The notes: generated by a model from the sequence alone, not told the origin. A stretch of 64,000 nucleotides of DNA from Bacteriovorax sp. MedPE-SWde (GCA_001874305.1 MPCU01000002.1:558001-622000), one strand, 5' to 3'; counted from the first letter of the stretch, positions 9,137 to 18,186 are shown. Translations and numbers: made by a program.

Positions 9137-9607
9137 TTATAATAAATTAATTTTAACTTCCGCTGAGTTACTTGAGTCTAGTCTAATGCTATCACCTGTA
9201 CATTCTAAAGATTTATTAGACTTTATACAGTCTAACTCATAGATACCTGATCCATCATTAAGTGATGTCAAAATAGATCTCTTCTTTGCTGAAATAGTAT
9301 CGCCAGTACTTACTTGTAATGAAAGTTGATTTAATTTGTAATTACAGAAACCTCTAATTTTCTTATCAAACTTTAGAGTATTACCTTCTACTGTTTTTGA
9401 TACTTTCTTAACTCTTTGGGCCACATGAGGATAAATAAATCCTCCTTGAATCTGCTTACATAGAGTGTTTCCAGCAGTATAATTTGCAACAACTTCAACC
9501 TTTAAAGAGTTACTCTTATCAATAATTAATTCAACAGACTGCTCAGATGCCTGTGCAGTAAAACAAAGCGCCATTGATGCTAAGATAGCAATCGTTTTTA
9601 AATTCAT
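9137..9607 (-). CDS. Small secreted protein with conserved-looking Cys pair
   Basis: 156 residues, with a clear signal peptide (MNLKTIAILASMALCFTAQA, cleavage about residue 20) and AGGAG five bases before the ATG. No named family. The mature part is beta-rich with Cys in 'NTLCKQI' and 'RGFCNYKLNQLSLQVS', and a later pair in 'ELDCIKSNKSLECTG', suggesting disulfide bonds and an extracytoplasmic location. The layout resembles the secreted protein at 54623-55240. It appears to be a single-gene unit. Confidence 0.75.
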   Translation of the reverse strand: MNLKTIAILASMALCFTAQASEQSVELIIDKSNSLKVEVVANYTAGNTLCKQIQGGFIYPHVAQRVKKVSKTVEGNTLKFDKKIRGFCNYKLNQLSLQVSTGDTISAKKRSILTSLNDGSGIYELDCIKSNKSLECTGDSIRLDSSNSAEVKINLL

Positions 9608-9695
9608 ATATGCTCCTAATATTAACTAGAATCGTTATACTAAGTTATTGATATAAGATCTCATATATTGAAAAAGTTTCAGTACTGTATAAAAA

Positions 9696-9718
9696 AGGCC
9701 ATCTCAAAGAGACGGCCT
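9696..9718 (-). terminator. Rho-independent terminator of the gene at 9751-11130
   Basis: On the minus strand AGGCCGTCTC pairs with GAGATGGCCT (one G-T wobble) around a 3-base loop, followed by a run of T (plus-strand A's 9691-9695). It lies 33 bases after the stop of the kinase-like gene, so it fits as its terminator. Confidence 0.75.
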
Positions 9719-9750
9719 AAAGTATTGATTTAATAAGATTCTGTAAATGA

Positions 9751-11130
9751 TTAGCTATTAAGTCTTTCCATTATTTCTCTCTTAGTTCCTTTTTCAAGTC
9801 TAACAAGAGTTTTACTGGCCGGAGAGATCTCTTGTGGTTCCACTTCTCTAGCTTCACCAGTTTTAAGAATCACTCTAACTTTTCTTCCTACAATGTCTTT
9901 CTCTTCATTGTAGAGATTTGCAAATTCCATTCTTCCAGAGACTTCTGAAACAAGCTCTTTTGCAATTGTAATTGAAGTGTTTTCTGACTTATCTCTACCT
10001 TCACCGTGAGAGCAAACTTCAAGATTATAAACGCTTCCTAAAGTCTTACCTTTTACAGAAATCTTCTTATCTGTTGCGTGGTCAGTATTCTTTAAAGCGT
10101 CGAGAACAACATAGTAGAGAACTTGCTCTAATGTTTCAGACTCACCTTTTATGATCGCATCATCCATATTCATATCGACGATAATTCCATCAGCAATCAG
10201 TTTATTTGCAAGATGATCAACAACTTTAGAAGTTAATGGTTCTAGATCTGTTGTTGGTACAACTTCCGTAATTAACTCAGATTCATCCCATACCTTTTGA
10301 GCAGTCTCTGCAATTTCTGTTTCATCAAGTCCAGAAACCATTGCCATTGGTGTAACACCTGTAGCTTGTGCTTGCTCAATTGTCTTAAGAACATTTTGTC
10401 TATAAGTAGTAAGAAGCTTTGAACAATGAGTCATCTCATTAAGCTCTAGTGCATTAACAATAATTTCTTCTACTTTCATTGCCGTGGATACGTCATCTGA
10501 AACTAGCTCGCCTAGTGCTTCATCCTCAACTTCTCTCTTATCTTTATCATGTCTTCTTCTTTCAATAATTTCCCACGCTCCAGAAGCAATAAGAATAAGA
10601 GCAGCTAGAGAAAGAGCAACTTTAAGATTACCAAGTGAGTTATTAAGTCCATCAACATGAGAATCAATAAGTTCTAAAGTTGAATCAACACTCTCTTCTA
10701 CTTGTTGATACTTGCTATCAATTGCAGAAGTTCCTTGAGCTTCTTTAACAGAGAAACCTTTCCCTGTTCCTCTCAAGGATTCATGAAACCAATGTACATT
10801 TGAATTTAAAGCATTTATTTTTTTGCTAATTGTATCTGATAGACCTTGATAGTCTTCGACTAGATTAGTCGCCTCAGCAAAACACTCTTCAGATGCTGAA
10901 GTAAAGTTACTATCCATATAGATAGAACTAGAGTCACCTAGTAAAGAAGCTGTATAAGTCTGATGTGCTCTGGCCGAACAGATCTGAAGTCCATTTCTAA
11001 TGTCACCGACACTCTTATACCTTGAGCTTAGGTCTTTAAACATATGCCCAACACCAAAAAGTGCGACAGAGGAAAGGCCAACTAGCCATATTTTAGATTT
11101 AGAGAATCGTTGTAGTAGCATCCTGCTCAT
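9751..11130 (-). CDS. Membrane sensor with degenerate histidine-kinase ATPase domain
   Basis: 459 residues. Two membrane segments (about 13-30 and 168-188) flank a helical extracytoplasmic region of ~135 residues with two Cys, and a cytoplasmic part follows. The C-terminal ~130 residues follow the HATPase_c layout: 'LEQVLYYVVLDALKNTDHA' (N box), 'VCSHGEGRDKSE' (G1 box) and 'SITIAKELVSEVSGRMEF'. The N-box Asn positions read Tyr and Asp, the G1 Asp reads His, and I see no HExxxPL phospho-acceptor motif. Phosphotransfer is therefore doubtful. It may be a pseudo-kinase that senses or scaffolds. No response regulator lies beside it. It is divergent from the TonB-like gene. Confidence 0.6.
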   Translation of the reverse strand: MSRMLLQRFSKSKIWLVGLSSVALFGVGHMFKDLSSRYKSVGDIRNGLQICSARAHQTYTASLLGDSSSIYMDSNFTSASEECFAEATNLVEDYQGLSDTISKKINALNSNVHWFHESLRGTGKGFSVKEAQGTSAIDSKYQQVEESVDSTLELIDSHVDGLNNSLGNLKVALSLAALILIASGAWEIIERRRHDKDKREVEDEALGELVSDDVSTAMKVEEIIVNALELNEMTHCSKLLTTYRQNVLKTIEQAQATGVTPMAMVSGLDETEIAETAQKVWDESELITEVVPTTDLEPLTSKVVDHLANKLIADGIIVDMNMDDAIIKGESETLEQVLYYVVLDALKNTDHATDKKISVKGKTLGSVYNLEVCSHGEGRDKSENTSITIAKELVSEVSGRMEFANLYNEEKDIVGRKVRVILKTGEAREVEPQEISPASKTLVRLEKGTKREIMERLNS

Positions 11131-11268
11131 TACGATAAGTCCTTGATATTACGTATATCACAATTTTGGGCGGTCCTGCCCTTAAGAAGATTCTACACTT
11201 TTGACTAGTCAGCGTCATCTATAGTCAAAATTTGCCTTTGCAATGCTATTTATTAGAGGGACAATTAA

Positions 11269-12108
11269 TTGATGAAAGATTTCCACGGACTTCACAAGAA
11301 GACCATAAATATATTTTTCTTAGTCACTACCCTTCTCTTACATACTATATTAGGTCTTACCTCATTTGACGGTAAGGTTGATTTTGATTTTAACTCTGAG
11401 AAAGTTACGATTAAGCTAAAACCTAGTCAGAAAGTCAGGGATATTGGAAAGAAGTTCTCAAAGCACAAGCCTAAGGAGTTTGTTCCATCAAAGAAACAAA
11501 GTGGTGCTGATTTCTTTAAGAAGTTCGCCATTGCTAAAGAGCAAGGGGCCAAGAAGAAGCCAGAGATAAAAGAAGAAGTTAAAAAGAAGTCTGTTAAGCG
11601 CTCTAAAAAGTCTAAGGCGATAAAGAAGGTTAACTACGTTCAAAGACAAATCATGCAAGAGGCGGTAAAGCAAAAAAGAGATGAAAACCCACTCTTAAAT
11701 GACATGAATTACAATGTTAAATTCATCCCACCCAAGGGTATCTCACCTGATGAGCTAAATGAGTTTGAAAAAGTTTTCTACTCTTTCTTTAAAAGAATCG
11801 CCCTTCAGTATATTAACTCAGTTAATTCAACAGTCATGAGTGCAATAGATGACAAGCCCTACCTAAGGGGCAAACTACGTAAGCATGATGCAGCTGTCCT
11901 TACAGCGAGAATCGTATATGATGAAAATGGAAATGCCGAAAAAGTAACGATCTTAAAAAGTTCATATGATGATGACGTTCACGAGGTTTTTGAAAAGGCA
12001 TTACTAAAAATGAATAAAATTCCAAATGTATCTAGTGCCCTCAGAGGTGAAGACGGAAAGTACACCGCCTTCTTTCAATTAGGTATTAATCAAAAATCTC
12101 GAAACTAG
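11269..12108 (+). CDS. TonB-like energy-transducer protein
   Basis: 279 residues. The N-terminus is cytoplasmic, with one membrane segment at about 13-31 ('FFLVTTLLLHTILGLTSF'), followed by a long Lys-rich linker (about 60-130). The C-terminal ~80 residues resemble the TonB C-terminal fold ('ARIVYDENGNAEKVTILKSS', then 'KALLKMNKIPN' and 'KYTAFFQLGIN'). Such proteins span the periplasm and pass ion-gradient energy to the outer membrane. No ExbB/ExbD or receptor gene is adjacent. The linker is Lys-rich rather than the classical Pro-Glu/Lys type. The end overlaps, tail to tail by 30 bases, the anti-sigma-like gene. Confidence 0.6.
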   Translation: MMKDFHGLHKKTINIFFLVTTLLLHTILGLTSFDGKVDFDFNSEKVTIKLKPSQKVRDIGKKFSKHKPKEFVPSKKQSGADFFKKFAIAKEQGAKKKPEIKEEVKKKSVKRSKKSKAIKKVNYVQRQIMQEAVKQKRDENPLLNDMNYNVKFIPPKGISPDELNEFEKVFYSFFKRIALQYINSVNSTVMSAIDDKPYLRGKLRKHDAAVLTARIVYDENGNAEKVTILKSSYDDDVHEVFEKALLKMNKIPNVSSALRGEDGKYTAFFQLGINQKSRN

Positions 12109-12483
12109 AATAAAAAGACAAGTAAAAGTTAGTATCTTAAGATTCCTTGGTTGAATAAAGTGCATAAGAAAATGAAAAGAATTCACGCGAACTTCTTTAT
12201 TAAACTTCTTTGAGCCAGACTTTACCTTATCTGATACTGACGGAGTCATTGAGTTTATTACTTCAGTCAATTCTATGCGGAGCTCTGTTTTTACATCATT
12301 TGGAGTGTTAAAAGACTCGAAGTGCTTCTTTAGAACCCTCTTTTCATCTAGAATTGTCTTGATTTTAATTTGGCAAGGACGACAGCTTTCAATGTGAGGG
12401 CCAACTTCTTTTGAATTTGATTCAAGTGTATGGTGACCAAGCTGCTTACTGTGAAAACAGCGCTCATGGGACTCAGTTTGCAT
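12079..12483 (-). CDS. Anti-sigma-like zinc-finger membrane protein
   Basis: 134 residues. The N-terminal domain has Cys9, His11 and 'HIESCRPC' (His30, Cys34, Cys37), the HxxxCxxC spacing of zf-HC2 anti-sigma factors. A single membrane segment closes the C-terminus (about 113-131), giving a short or absent outer part. Its start overlaps by 11 bases the stop of the sigma-like gene just upstream, so the pair is translationally coupled, the usual layout for ECF sigma and anti-sigma genes. The family predicts that it holds the sigma-like partner inactive at the inner membrane. The outer sensory domain is missing, so the signal is unclear. Confidence 0.55.
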   Translation of the reverse strand: MQTESHERCFHSKQLGHHTLESNSKEVGPHIESCRPCQIKIKTILDEKRVLKKHFESFNTPNDVKTELRIELTEVINSMTPSVSDKVKSGSKKFNKEVRVNSFHFLMHFIQPRNLKILTFTCLFILVSRFLINT

Positions 12484-12892
12484 GATACTCCTGCATTGCG
12501 TTTGATTGAATCGTATGAAGAACTTTTGTTCGTGAAGAAGAGATAATCTGTTTTAGGTCTATTACCGTCATATCTAAAATTAGAGCAACCTTTTCTAAAG
12601 GAAAGTCAAGATTTTCAAATAGGTAAAGTGATGCCTTCTCTTTTAAAGAGATACAGTTCTCCTCAAGTGATATTTGACTTCTCCGTTTTAAAGCAAGCTC
12701 GTAGAGCTTTCTATATAGGTAGATATCATCTTTTAATACATTAGGATCTTCAAGAAAGTCCGTCCTTTCAATCATTGCAGCAGTTGTTATATCAACAACG
12801 AGTTGTAATGCTTGTAGCTCATCTTCTAAAAGGTAGAACGAAAAAGGAAAGTATAGTTCAGATAATATTTCTATCGTTTTTTTATTCTTCAC
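12473..12892 (-). CDS. Reduced sigma-factor-like protein
   Basis: 139 residues with a GTG start. The last ~55 residues ('EKASLYLFENLDFPLEKVALILDMTVIDLKQII') match the helix-turn-helix of sigma-70 region 4: acidic helix, 'eIAeiLgisv.tVk.ris.ar..L' pattern. The N-terminal part is helical, but I cannot see a convincing region 2 -10-recognition motif, and the protein is shorter than ECF sigmas (about 170-200). It could be a minimal ECF sigma or a regulator derived from one. Coupling to the zinc-finger gene supports a sigma/anti-sigma role. Confidence 0.5.
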   Translation of the reverse strand: MKNKKTIEILSELYFPFSFYLLEDELQALQLVVDITTAAMIERTDFLEDPNVLKDDIYLYRKLYELALKRRSQISLEENCISLKEKASLYLFENLDFPLEKVALILDMTVIDLKQIISSSRTKVLHTIQSNAMQEYHAN

Positions 12893-13017
12893 AACTTAAT
12901 TGTATGACTCAACAGAAGTTGGGTCAACTCCTGAATCCGAGTACTTAACTCTACCTTTAAAGAATTTCCAGTAGATACCGATAAGTCTGTGAGAAGTTGT
13001 AAGAACGAGGCATATTT

Positions 13018-13812
13018 ATGAAAAAGAAAACCTTATTATCAATTCTAATCCTCATCGCTTTTACGAGTTGTATGAAGACGAAAACAAATACAAAGAAGAC
13101 GACGAGCTCTCCTCTTAATGGCGATACCTACTATGGTGGATCAGGAGATGGAAGTTCCAGCGGTGGTGATACAGGTGGAGATACCGGAGGCGACTCTGAC
13201 GGTGGACATGGAGATGGTGAAGAAGATGGTGTTGCTGACGGTGGTCAGACACAGGATTACTTTACTATTGGAAATATTAGTTTACATGGAACGGCCGGGT
13301 TAAATCGTTTCTATCCAAATGGTGGTCCTCTGTGGTCATCTTCAGCTCAATTAAGTTCATCAGATCAAGGTATCTTTTATACAAACTCAAAGTTTAATGT
13401 CAGAGTTAGAGCACAAGATGGACCAGGACAAAACACTAACGACTCTCGTGGAAACAAGTGTCAGTATATTGCAAACCCATATGCTAAGTTAACACTTGAT
13501 CTCTGTGTTAGAAAGAGTACGGGATCATGTATTTATACTCAGACCTTTTCTGAGGTTCCAGTTGGTCAAGTTTCAAAGGTTAAAGAGTTTACGATACCAA
13601 CGACATCAGAACCTCTCGTAGTAGAAGTTCTTGGAGTTAAATGGGATTACTCATGCCAGGATTATGTTAACAGAGGCTATAGTGCTTCAGATCCTCAACT
13701 AAATGGATATTGTCCAATGGGTCTGGTTTGGGATACGAGTTGTGTAAAGTTTGATATTCAATTTTCAACCGATTATACAAAAGACTTTCCACCATCGGCA
13801 CCAAGATATTAA
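13018..13812 (+). CDS. Lipoprotein with Gly/Asp-rich linker
   Basis: 264 residues. Lipoprotein signal peptide with lipobox FTSC (Cys18), and GAGG seven bases before the ATG. Residues ~35-80 are a Gly/Ser/Asp low-complexity tether, which could extend the domain away from the membrane. The following ~180 residues look beta-rich with several Cys ('NKCQYIANPYAKLTLDLCV', 'GSCIYTQ', 'DYSCQDY', 'GYCPMG', 'TSCVKF'), so disulfides are likely. Function unknown. It stands alone and ends in a clear terminator. Confidence 0.75.
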   Translation: MKKKTLLSILILIAFTSCMKTKTNTKKTTSSPLNGDTYYGGSGDGSSSGGDTGGDTGGDSDGGHGDGEEDGVADGGQTQDYFTIGNISLHGTAGLNRFYPNGGPLWSSSAQLSSSDQGIFYTNSKFNVRVRAQDGPGQNTNDSRGNKCQYIANPYAKLTLDLCVRKSTGSCIYTQTFSEVPVGQVSKVKEFTIPTTSEPLVVEVLGVKWDYSCQDYVNRGYSASDPQLNGYCPMGLVWDTSCVKFDIQFSTDYTKDFPPSAPRY

Positions 13813-13819
13813 AATAATG

Positions 13820-13837
13820 GCCCTCTTTTAAGAGGGC
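13820..13837. terminator. Bidirectional rho-independent terminator
   Basis: GCCCTCTT (13820-13827) pairs with AAGAGGGC (13830-13837), followed by TTTTTTATT on the plus strand. It lies just after the lipoprotein gene and just before the end of minus-strand gshB, whose side has a weaker T-rich tail, so it can serve both. Confidence 0.85.
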
Positions 13838-13844
13838 TTTTTTA

Positions 13845-14789
13845 TTACATTAAATCGACTATTTTTTCTGCAAGGTTTTCTTCCATTGCTTTTGAAACTT
13901 CAACAAGCAGACCTGGGCAAGTTACATTTACTTCAGAAATCTTACCGCCTAGAATATCAAACGCCACAAGATCAACACCGTCATTCATAAGATCTTTACA
14001 AATTTCATGACATTCATCTTTTAGAGATTTATCCATTTCGTATCTCACAAACTTTGCTCCTTGAGCAATATTTGCAAGGAACTCACCGGCCTTAGGAGTT
14101 TTTAAAATTGTCCCAAGCTCTACCGCCTTATAATAGATTGATCTTATTTCACCAGTTACTACACTTGAATCAAATGGCTGAACAACAACAGGACCAAAGA
14201 ACTCGCGACTTTTATTCATAAAGACTTCTGCAAAGTTCTCGTCTGCCTTAACTTTTTCAACGCCTATACCTTGATAGAGATCTAGAGGTTTTAGGATTAA
14301 GTCCTCTACTCCTTCACTTTTTAAGTGCTCTACAAAAGAAACAGCTCCACTAACAGAAGCTCCAACGTAACTTTCTAAACTATTATCTCTTTTATAGGCC
14401 TCAAGCTTTTCGTTATTTTTCATGATTCCAAGAGGATTATTTGCCACTTGGACACCATAATTTTCTAAGAATTGTTGCATCCAAAGGTAGCGCTGATAGC
14501 GGCTATCATATGGAGGATCAATTCTCATATGTAGAGTTATTCCCTCTTTCATCTGAACTTTCTTTTTATTTCCAATAGCAAAGTCCGTGATATAGAAATC
14601 ATCTTCAATACTTCCTGAAAACTCATAGCAATCAAAGGACATTTCTCCCGAGTTTTGAACAAAGAAATCTTCTTCGAAGAGAAAGAGAACATCCTCTCCT
14701 CGATTTTTTAGAGTTAATGCTAAGAGCATTGTCGAATCTTTCTTAACAACGAGTTTTTCAATAGGATCGATAAATAATATATGTGTCAT
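13845..14789 (-). CDS. gshB: Glutathione synthetase
   Basis: GshB joins gamma-glutamylcysteine and glycine with ATP hydrolysis. The 314-residue protein has the usual length of the prokaryotic family. 'HMRIDPPYDSRYQRYLW' matches the family RxDPPxDxxY motif, 'NNPLGIMKNNEK' the N-P-xx-IRxxNEK motif, 'GEIRSIYY' the ATP-grasp R segment, and 'VAFDILGGKISEVNVTCPG' the metal-binding and terminal motif. GGAG six bases before the ATG supports the start. gshA is not in this window. The next gene downstream belongs to an unrelated transcript end. Confidence 0.88.
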   Translation of the reverse strand: MTHILFIDPIEKLVVKKDSTMLLALTLKNRGEDVLFLFEEDFFVQNSGEMSFDCYEFSGSIEDDFYITDFAIGNKKKVQMKEGITLHMRIDPPYDSRYQRYLWMQQFLENYGVQVANNPLGIMKNNEKLEAYKRDNSLESYVGASVSGAVSFVEHLKSEGVEDLILKPLDLYQGIGVEKVKADENFAEVFMNKSREFFGPVVVQPFDSSVVTGEIRSIYYKAVELGTILKTPKAGEFLANIAQGAKFVRYEMDKSLKDECHEICKDLMNDGVDLVAFDILGGKISEVNVTCPGLLVEVSKAMEENLAEKIVDLM

Positions 14790-14825
14790 AGTTTACTCCG
14801 TTTCGAGGAGATACTAGCACACAGT

Positions 14826-15866
14826 CTACTTACCGAGGAGGTATTTTTCGAAGGATTTACCAGTGTCTTCGATATCATCTTCACGATATTTGTCATATTT
14901 CTTCGTCACAAATTGGAAAAGATCCTTTAAATCACCACTGAATGACTCAGAAAATGCCTTTATTTCATTTTGGCTTTTCTCATAGGTATTAAAAGCCGAA
15001 AAAGTAGCTGAGTTCCATTTTAATTTTACTGGCCAACAGTTATCTATGGCCAACTCATCACACTTCTTCTTCATAGACTCTGGAAAAATCACTTCAACAA
15101 ATCTCTTCTTTTTTGATTTCCAGTCTTCATCACTTAAGATTTCTTCCAATTTCTTCGACTGAATCACAATTTCTTCACGTAAAAAAGCATACTTCTTTTC
15201 TTGTTGGTAGTATTTATCTAGTTTTTTTGATTGATTGAAGTATTTGTAAACCATTGCCTTGCCAAAAAAGTTTGCAAGGTTCTCATTTAAGTCAACTTCA
15301 TCATCAATGAAGAGAATCGTATGGAATAACTCATGAAAAATCGTCTCAGCAAGTCCGTATTCATCGTATAAGAAGAATGTAGAAAGAATCGGATCATTGA
15401 AAGTACCAAGAGTAGAGTACGCCAGAACCCTTCTCATGTAAGTCTCATGGCCATTTTCTTCAAGTTGCTTAACATGTTCCCTTGCTGATTCCTTTTTAAA
15501 AAAACCAAGATATGGAAAACAACCATAAAAAGGAAAGCACTCTTTCTTCGCTTTAATTTCTCGTGGTTTTGATGCAATTACTAAATACGTAACCGCGTCT
15601 CTATTTAAAATCGTCGTTTTTTCGTAAATATCAGACGGTTTCTTCTGCCAATATTCATAGAAAAACTTTTTGTAAGCACTAATTTTTTTGATTTTTTCTT
15701 TATCGATCTCTTTTATTTTTGGATCACTGAGAACTTCTTTATTTTCTCTAGCATTTGTTAAAATTTTAACCTGACCAATGCCTTGTTCGGTTAAATAACT
15801 AAGTTTTGCACAAGAAACAAATAGCGTAAGAACAAAAATGCCTCTGAGAGGCCTTAGAATATCCAT
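14826..15866 (-). CDS. Putative lipoprotein zinc aminopeptidase (COG4324-like)
   Basis: 346 residues. Lipoprotein signal with FVSC (Cys19). The sequence 'KLSYLTEQGIGQVKIL' plus 'RVLAYSTLGTFNDPILSTF' and the metallopeptidase motif 'ETIFHELFHTILFI' (HExxH, about residue 175) followed by 'NENLANFFG' (third ligand Glu) match the predicted-aminopeptidase family of Gram-negative lipoproteins. It should act in the periplasm. The start ATG lies inside the end of the outer-membrane barrel gene (13-base overlap), so the two are coupled. The substrate is unknown. Confidence 0.75.
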   Translation of the reverse strand: MDILRPLRGIFVLTLFVSCAKLSYLTEQGIGQVKILTNARENKEVLSDPKIKEIDKEKIKKISAYKKFFYEYWQKKPSDIYEKTTILNRDAVTYLVIASKPREIKAKKECFPFYGCFPYLGFFKKESAREHVKQLEENGHETYMRRVLAYSTLGTFNDPILSTFFLYDEYGLAETIFHELFHTILFIDDEVDLNENLANFFGKAMVYKYFNQSKKLDKYYQQEKKYAFLREEIVIQSKKLEEILSDEDWKSKKKRFVEVIFPESMKKKCDELAIDNCWPVKLKWNSATFSAFNTYEKSQNEIKAFSESFSGDLKDLFQFVTKKYDKYREDDIEDTGKSFEKYLLGK

Positions 15867-16468
15867 GAAAGACCTGCAGCATAGCTTAACTGATCTTTGG
15901 CTTCATTCCACTCAAAAGCTTTAAAAGCCGTCTTTACGGAGCCCTTAAGAGACATAAATTTTGTAAGTTGTATTTTTAAAGCAAAAGATCCAAAAACAGA
16001 ATCATATTCTGCTCTAGAAACTCCTGAATCATATGTTGTAGAAGCGGAGGTCGCCTTATCTACAATTATTGCTGTCGCTGATGATTGAAACTTTTGTCTC
16101 GCCCACCCAAAACTAATTGAAGGCACAAGGAAAGACTTTCTACTTGCGAGTGCTTGTCGAATTCCTACTCCATAAGTTTGAGATGTGATTGTTTGGCTAT
16201 CAGAATCAATAACTAAACCTGATGTAACATTTGAAGTGTCATGATTAACAATCGTCTCATCTTCTTTTTCAGAGTAATTAAACTCAATCGCTGTCATTTC
16301 GAAAAAATAAAAAGCAATTGACCCACCATAAGTACGAGATGTGGACTTGTTTTGTCTGTCCGCGCCGAAAACACTTTTATCGTAAGCAAAATTAAAGTCG
16401 AGTTCTGTTACTGCTTTTGCATGATTTGCAAAAATTAGAATAGATAGAGCAAGTAGCATTTTTTTCAT
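15854..16468 (-). CDS. Small outer-membrane beta-barrel protein
   Basis: 204 residues. Signal peptide MKKMLLALSILIFANHAKA. The ATG at 16468 is favoured over an upstream in-frame GTG because GAGG lies six bases before it. The mature part alternates aromatic and polar residues in amphipathic strands ('LDFNFAYDKSVFG', 'GSIAFYFFEMTAIEFNYSE', 'SYAAGLSWIF') and ends in Phe, the classic signal for BAM-mediated assembly. It resembles eight-stranded OmpA/OmpW-like barrels. Function unknown. It is coupled to the metallopeptidase lipoprotein downstream. Confidence 0.75.
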   Translation of the reverse strand: MKKMLLALSILIFANHAKAVTELDFNFAYDKSVFGADRQNKSTSRTYGGSIAFYFFEMTAIEFNYSEKEDETIVNHDTSNVTSGLVIDSDSQTITSQTYGVGIRQALASRKSFLVPSISFGWARQKFQSSATAIIVDKATSASTTYDSGVSRAEYDSVFGSFALKIQLTKFMSLKGSVKTAFKAFEWNEAKDQLSYAAGLSWIF

Positions 16469-16566
16469 TAGAAACCTCACTTAACTATTCTATACAATTT
16501 AGGTAACCAATAAGTAGTTAGCGGAGGTTTTTGCCGCTAACTTACTATAAGTATTGAATATTTTGA

Positions 16567-18033
16567 TTAATCAAGAGGCCTTCTACCGTGATCTTCTAGC
16601 AATTCCCCCTGACATGAAAGAGCTGTAGTACTAGTTACTTTAACGTCTACCCAATGCCATTTGTAATTAGACTCTTCATTTTCAGGTAGAAAGTGAATGA
16701 TTCGATTACAATTTGATCTTCCTTTCCATTTCTTCACACCATTCTTACGACCAAACCCTTCAACAAGAACACGAAAAGTCTTTCCAACCATTTCTGATCG
16801 CGTATTTTCTTGAATTTTAAGCTGATGTGCTTGAACTTCATGAAGTCTCGATTTTCTAATTTCTAAAGTTAAGAAATCATCCATTTTTGCAGCACGAGTC
16901 TTCTCTCTTTGAGAGTAAGCATAAGAATAAATGAAATCAAATTGAGCTTTATTTAAAAGATCGATTGTATCTGCGTGCTCTTCATCAGTTTCATTTACAA
17001 AACCAGTGATAATATCTGTAGAGATAACCAGTTCTGGCTGTGCTTTTCTTAGCTTTTCAAGAAGTCCTAGGTAATGTTCCTTAGTATATTCCCTATTCAT
17101 TCTTTGTAAGACTGTATTAGATCCAGATTGTACTGGTAAGTGCAAATGTTTAGAAAGCTTCTTTGCCGCTCCATGAGCTGCGATCAACTCATCTGAAACA
17201 TCATAAGGATGAGAAGTTGTATATCTCAACAGCTTTAGGCCCTCAATTTTATCAAGTTCCATAATAAGATCTGCTAAGTTTTCACCATTTTCTTTTCCAA
17301 ATGAATTAACATTTTGACCAAGTAACATAACTTCTTGAACACCTTGGTATTCAACAAGTCTTCTTACATCCTCTACAATTTCAGCTTTTTTACGAGATCT
17401 CTCTCTACCTCTAGTGTATGGAACGATACAATAAGTACAATACTTGTCACAACCTTTGATGATATTTACGAAGGCTTGTGGTGAACCGTGAGAAATTTTA
17501 GTTTCAATTGAAAAATCAGAGCTTCTATCCCATGTATTTACAGAGAATTTATCGTCACCAGCATATGTTCTAAAGACCATATCGTTGATTGAATCGATAG
17601 TATCTGGTCCAAAAGCAAAATTAAGGTGCTTAAATTTCTTAACAAGATCTTTCCCTTCAGTCTGAGCAACACATCCACCCACTCCAATAATTAGATCTCC
17701 ACCTTTTTTCTTCTTTAAATTCTTCAATTCACCAAGTTGAGAGTAGAATTTGTTATTAGCAAGCTCTCTAACCGCACAAGTATTAAACAAAACAAGGTCA
17801 GCATCATCAACTTCACTGGCCGGCTCAAAGTTTAAACTCTTTAAATGAGATAGGATTCTTTCAGAATCATGGTAATTCATCTGACAACCGAAGGTTTTCA
17901 TCCAAACTTTTCTAGGTGGAAATACTAAATCACCCATTTTTACCATTTTTTGGCCAGTGCTAGAGTCGATAAATGACTCTTCATTTAGACCAGATTTACG
18001 AATACCTAAACCTGTAGGTGCAGATTCGATCAT
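16567..18033 (-). CDS. miaB: tRNA-i6A37 methylthiotransferase MiaB
   Basis: Radical-SAM enzyme that adds a methylthio group to i6A37 of tRNAs. The order of domains is UPF0004 ('MKTFGCQMNYHDSERI' with its cluster Cys residues), the radical-SAM motif 'GCDKYCTYCIVPYTRGRE' (CxxxCxxC), and a C-terminal TRAM domain ('MVGKTFRVLVEGFGRKNG'). At 488 residues it is slightly long because of a ~43-residue N-terminal extension before the first motif. AGGAGA five bases before the ATG shows that the extension is translated. It is probably monocistronic. Confidence 0.96.
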   Translation of the reverse strand: MIESAPTGLGIRKSGLNEESFIDSSTGQKMVKMGDLVFPPRKVWMKTFGCQMNYHDSERILSHLKSLNFEPASEVDDADLVLFNTCAVRELANNKFYSQLGELKNLKKKKGGDLIIGVGGCVAQTEGKDLVKKFKHLNFAFGPDTIDSINDMVFRTYAGDDKFSVNTWDRSSDFSIETKISHGSPQAFVNIIKGCDKYCTYCIVPYTRGRERSRKKAEIVEDVRRLVEYQGVQEVMLLGQNVNSFGKENGENLADLIMELDKIEGLKLLRYTTSHPYDVSDELIAAHGAAKKLSKHLHLPVQSGSNTVLQRMNREYTKEHYLGLLEKLRKAQPELVISTDIITGFVNETDEEHADTIDLLNKAQFDFIYSYAYSQREKTRAAKMDDFLTLEIRKSRLHEVQAHQLKIQENTRSEMVGKTFRVLVEGFGRKNGVKKWKGRSNCNRIIHFLPENEESNYKWHWVDVKVTSTTALSCQGELLEDHGRRPLD

Positions 18034-18186
18034 AATTTCTCCTATCGTGACAGTTATATATACTGGCGATCGTACTTAATTGAATTGAGTCGTGTATTTA
18101 TCAGAGTAAGTGGTGTTATGTAAATGGAATTATTGGGAGTGTGAACTTTTGGAATTGTATTTTCAGGTACTTAGGTAGAAATAAGA

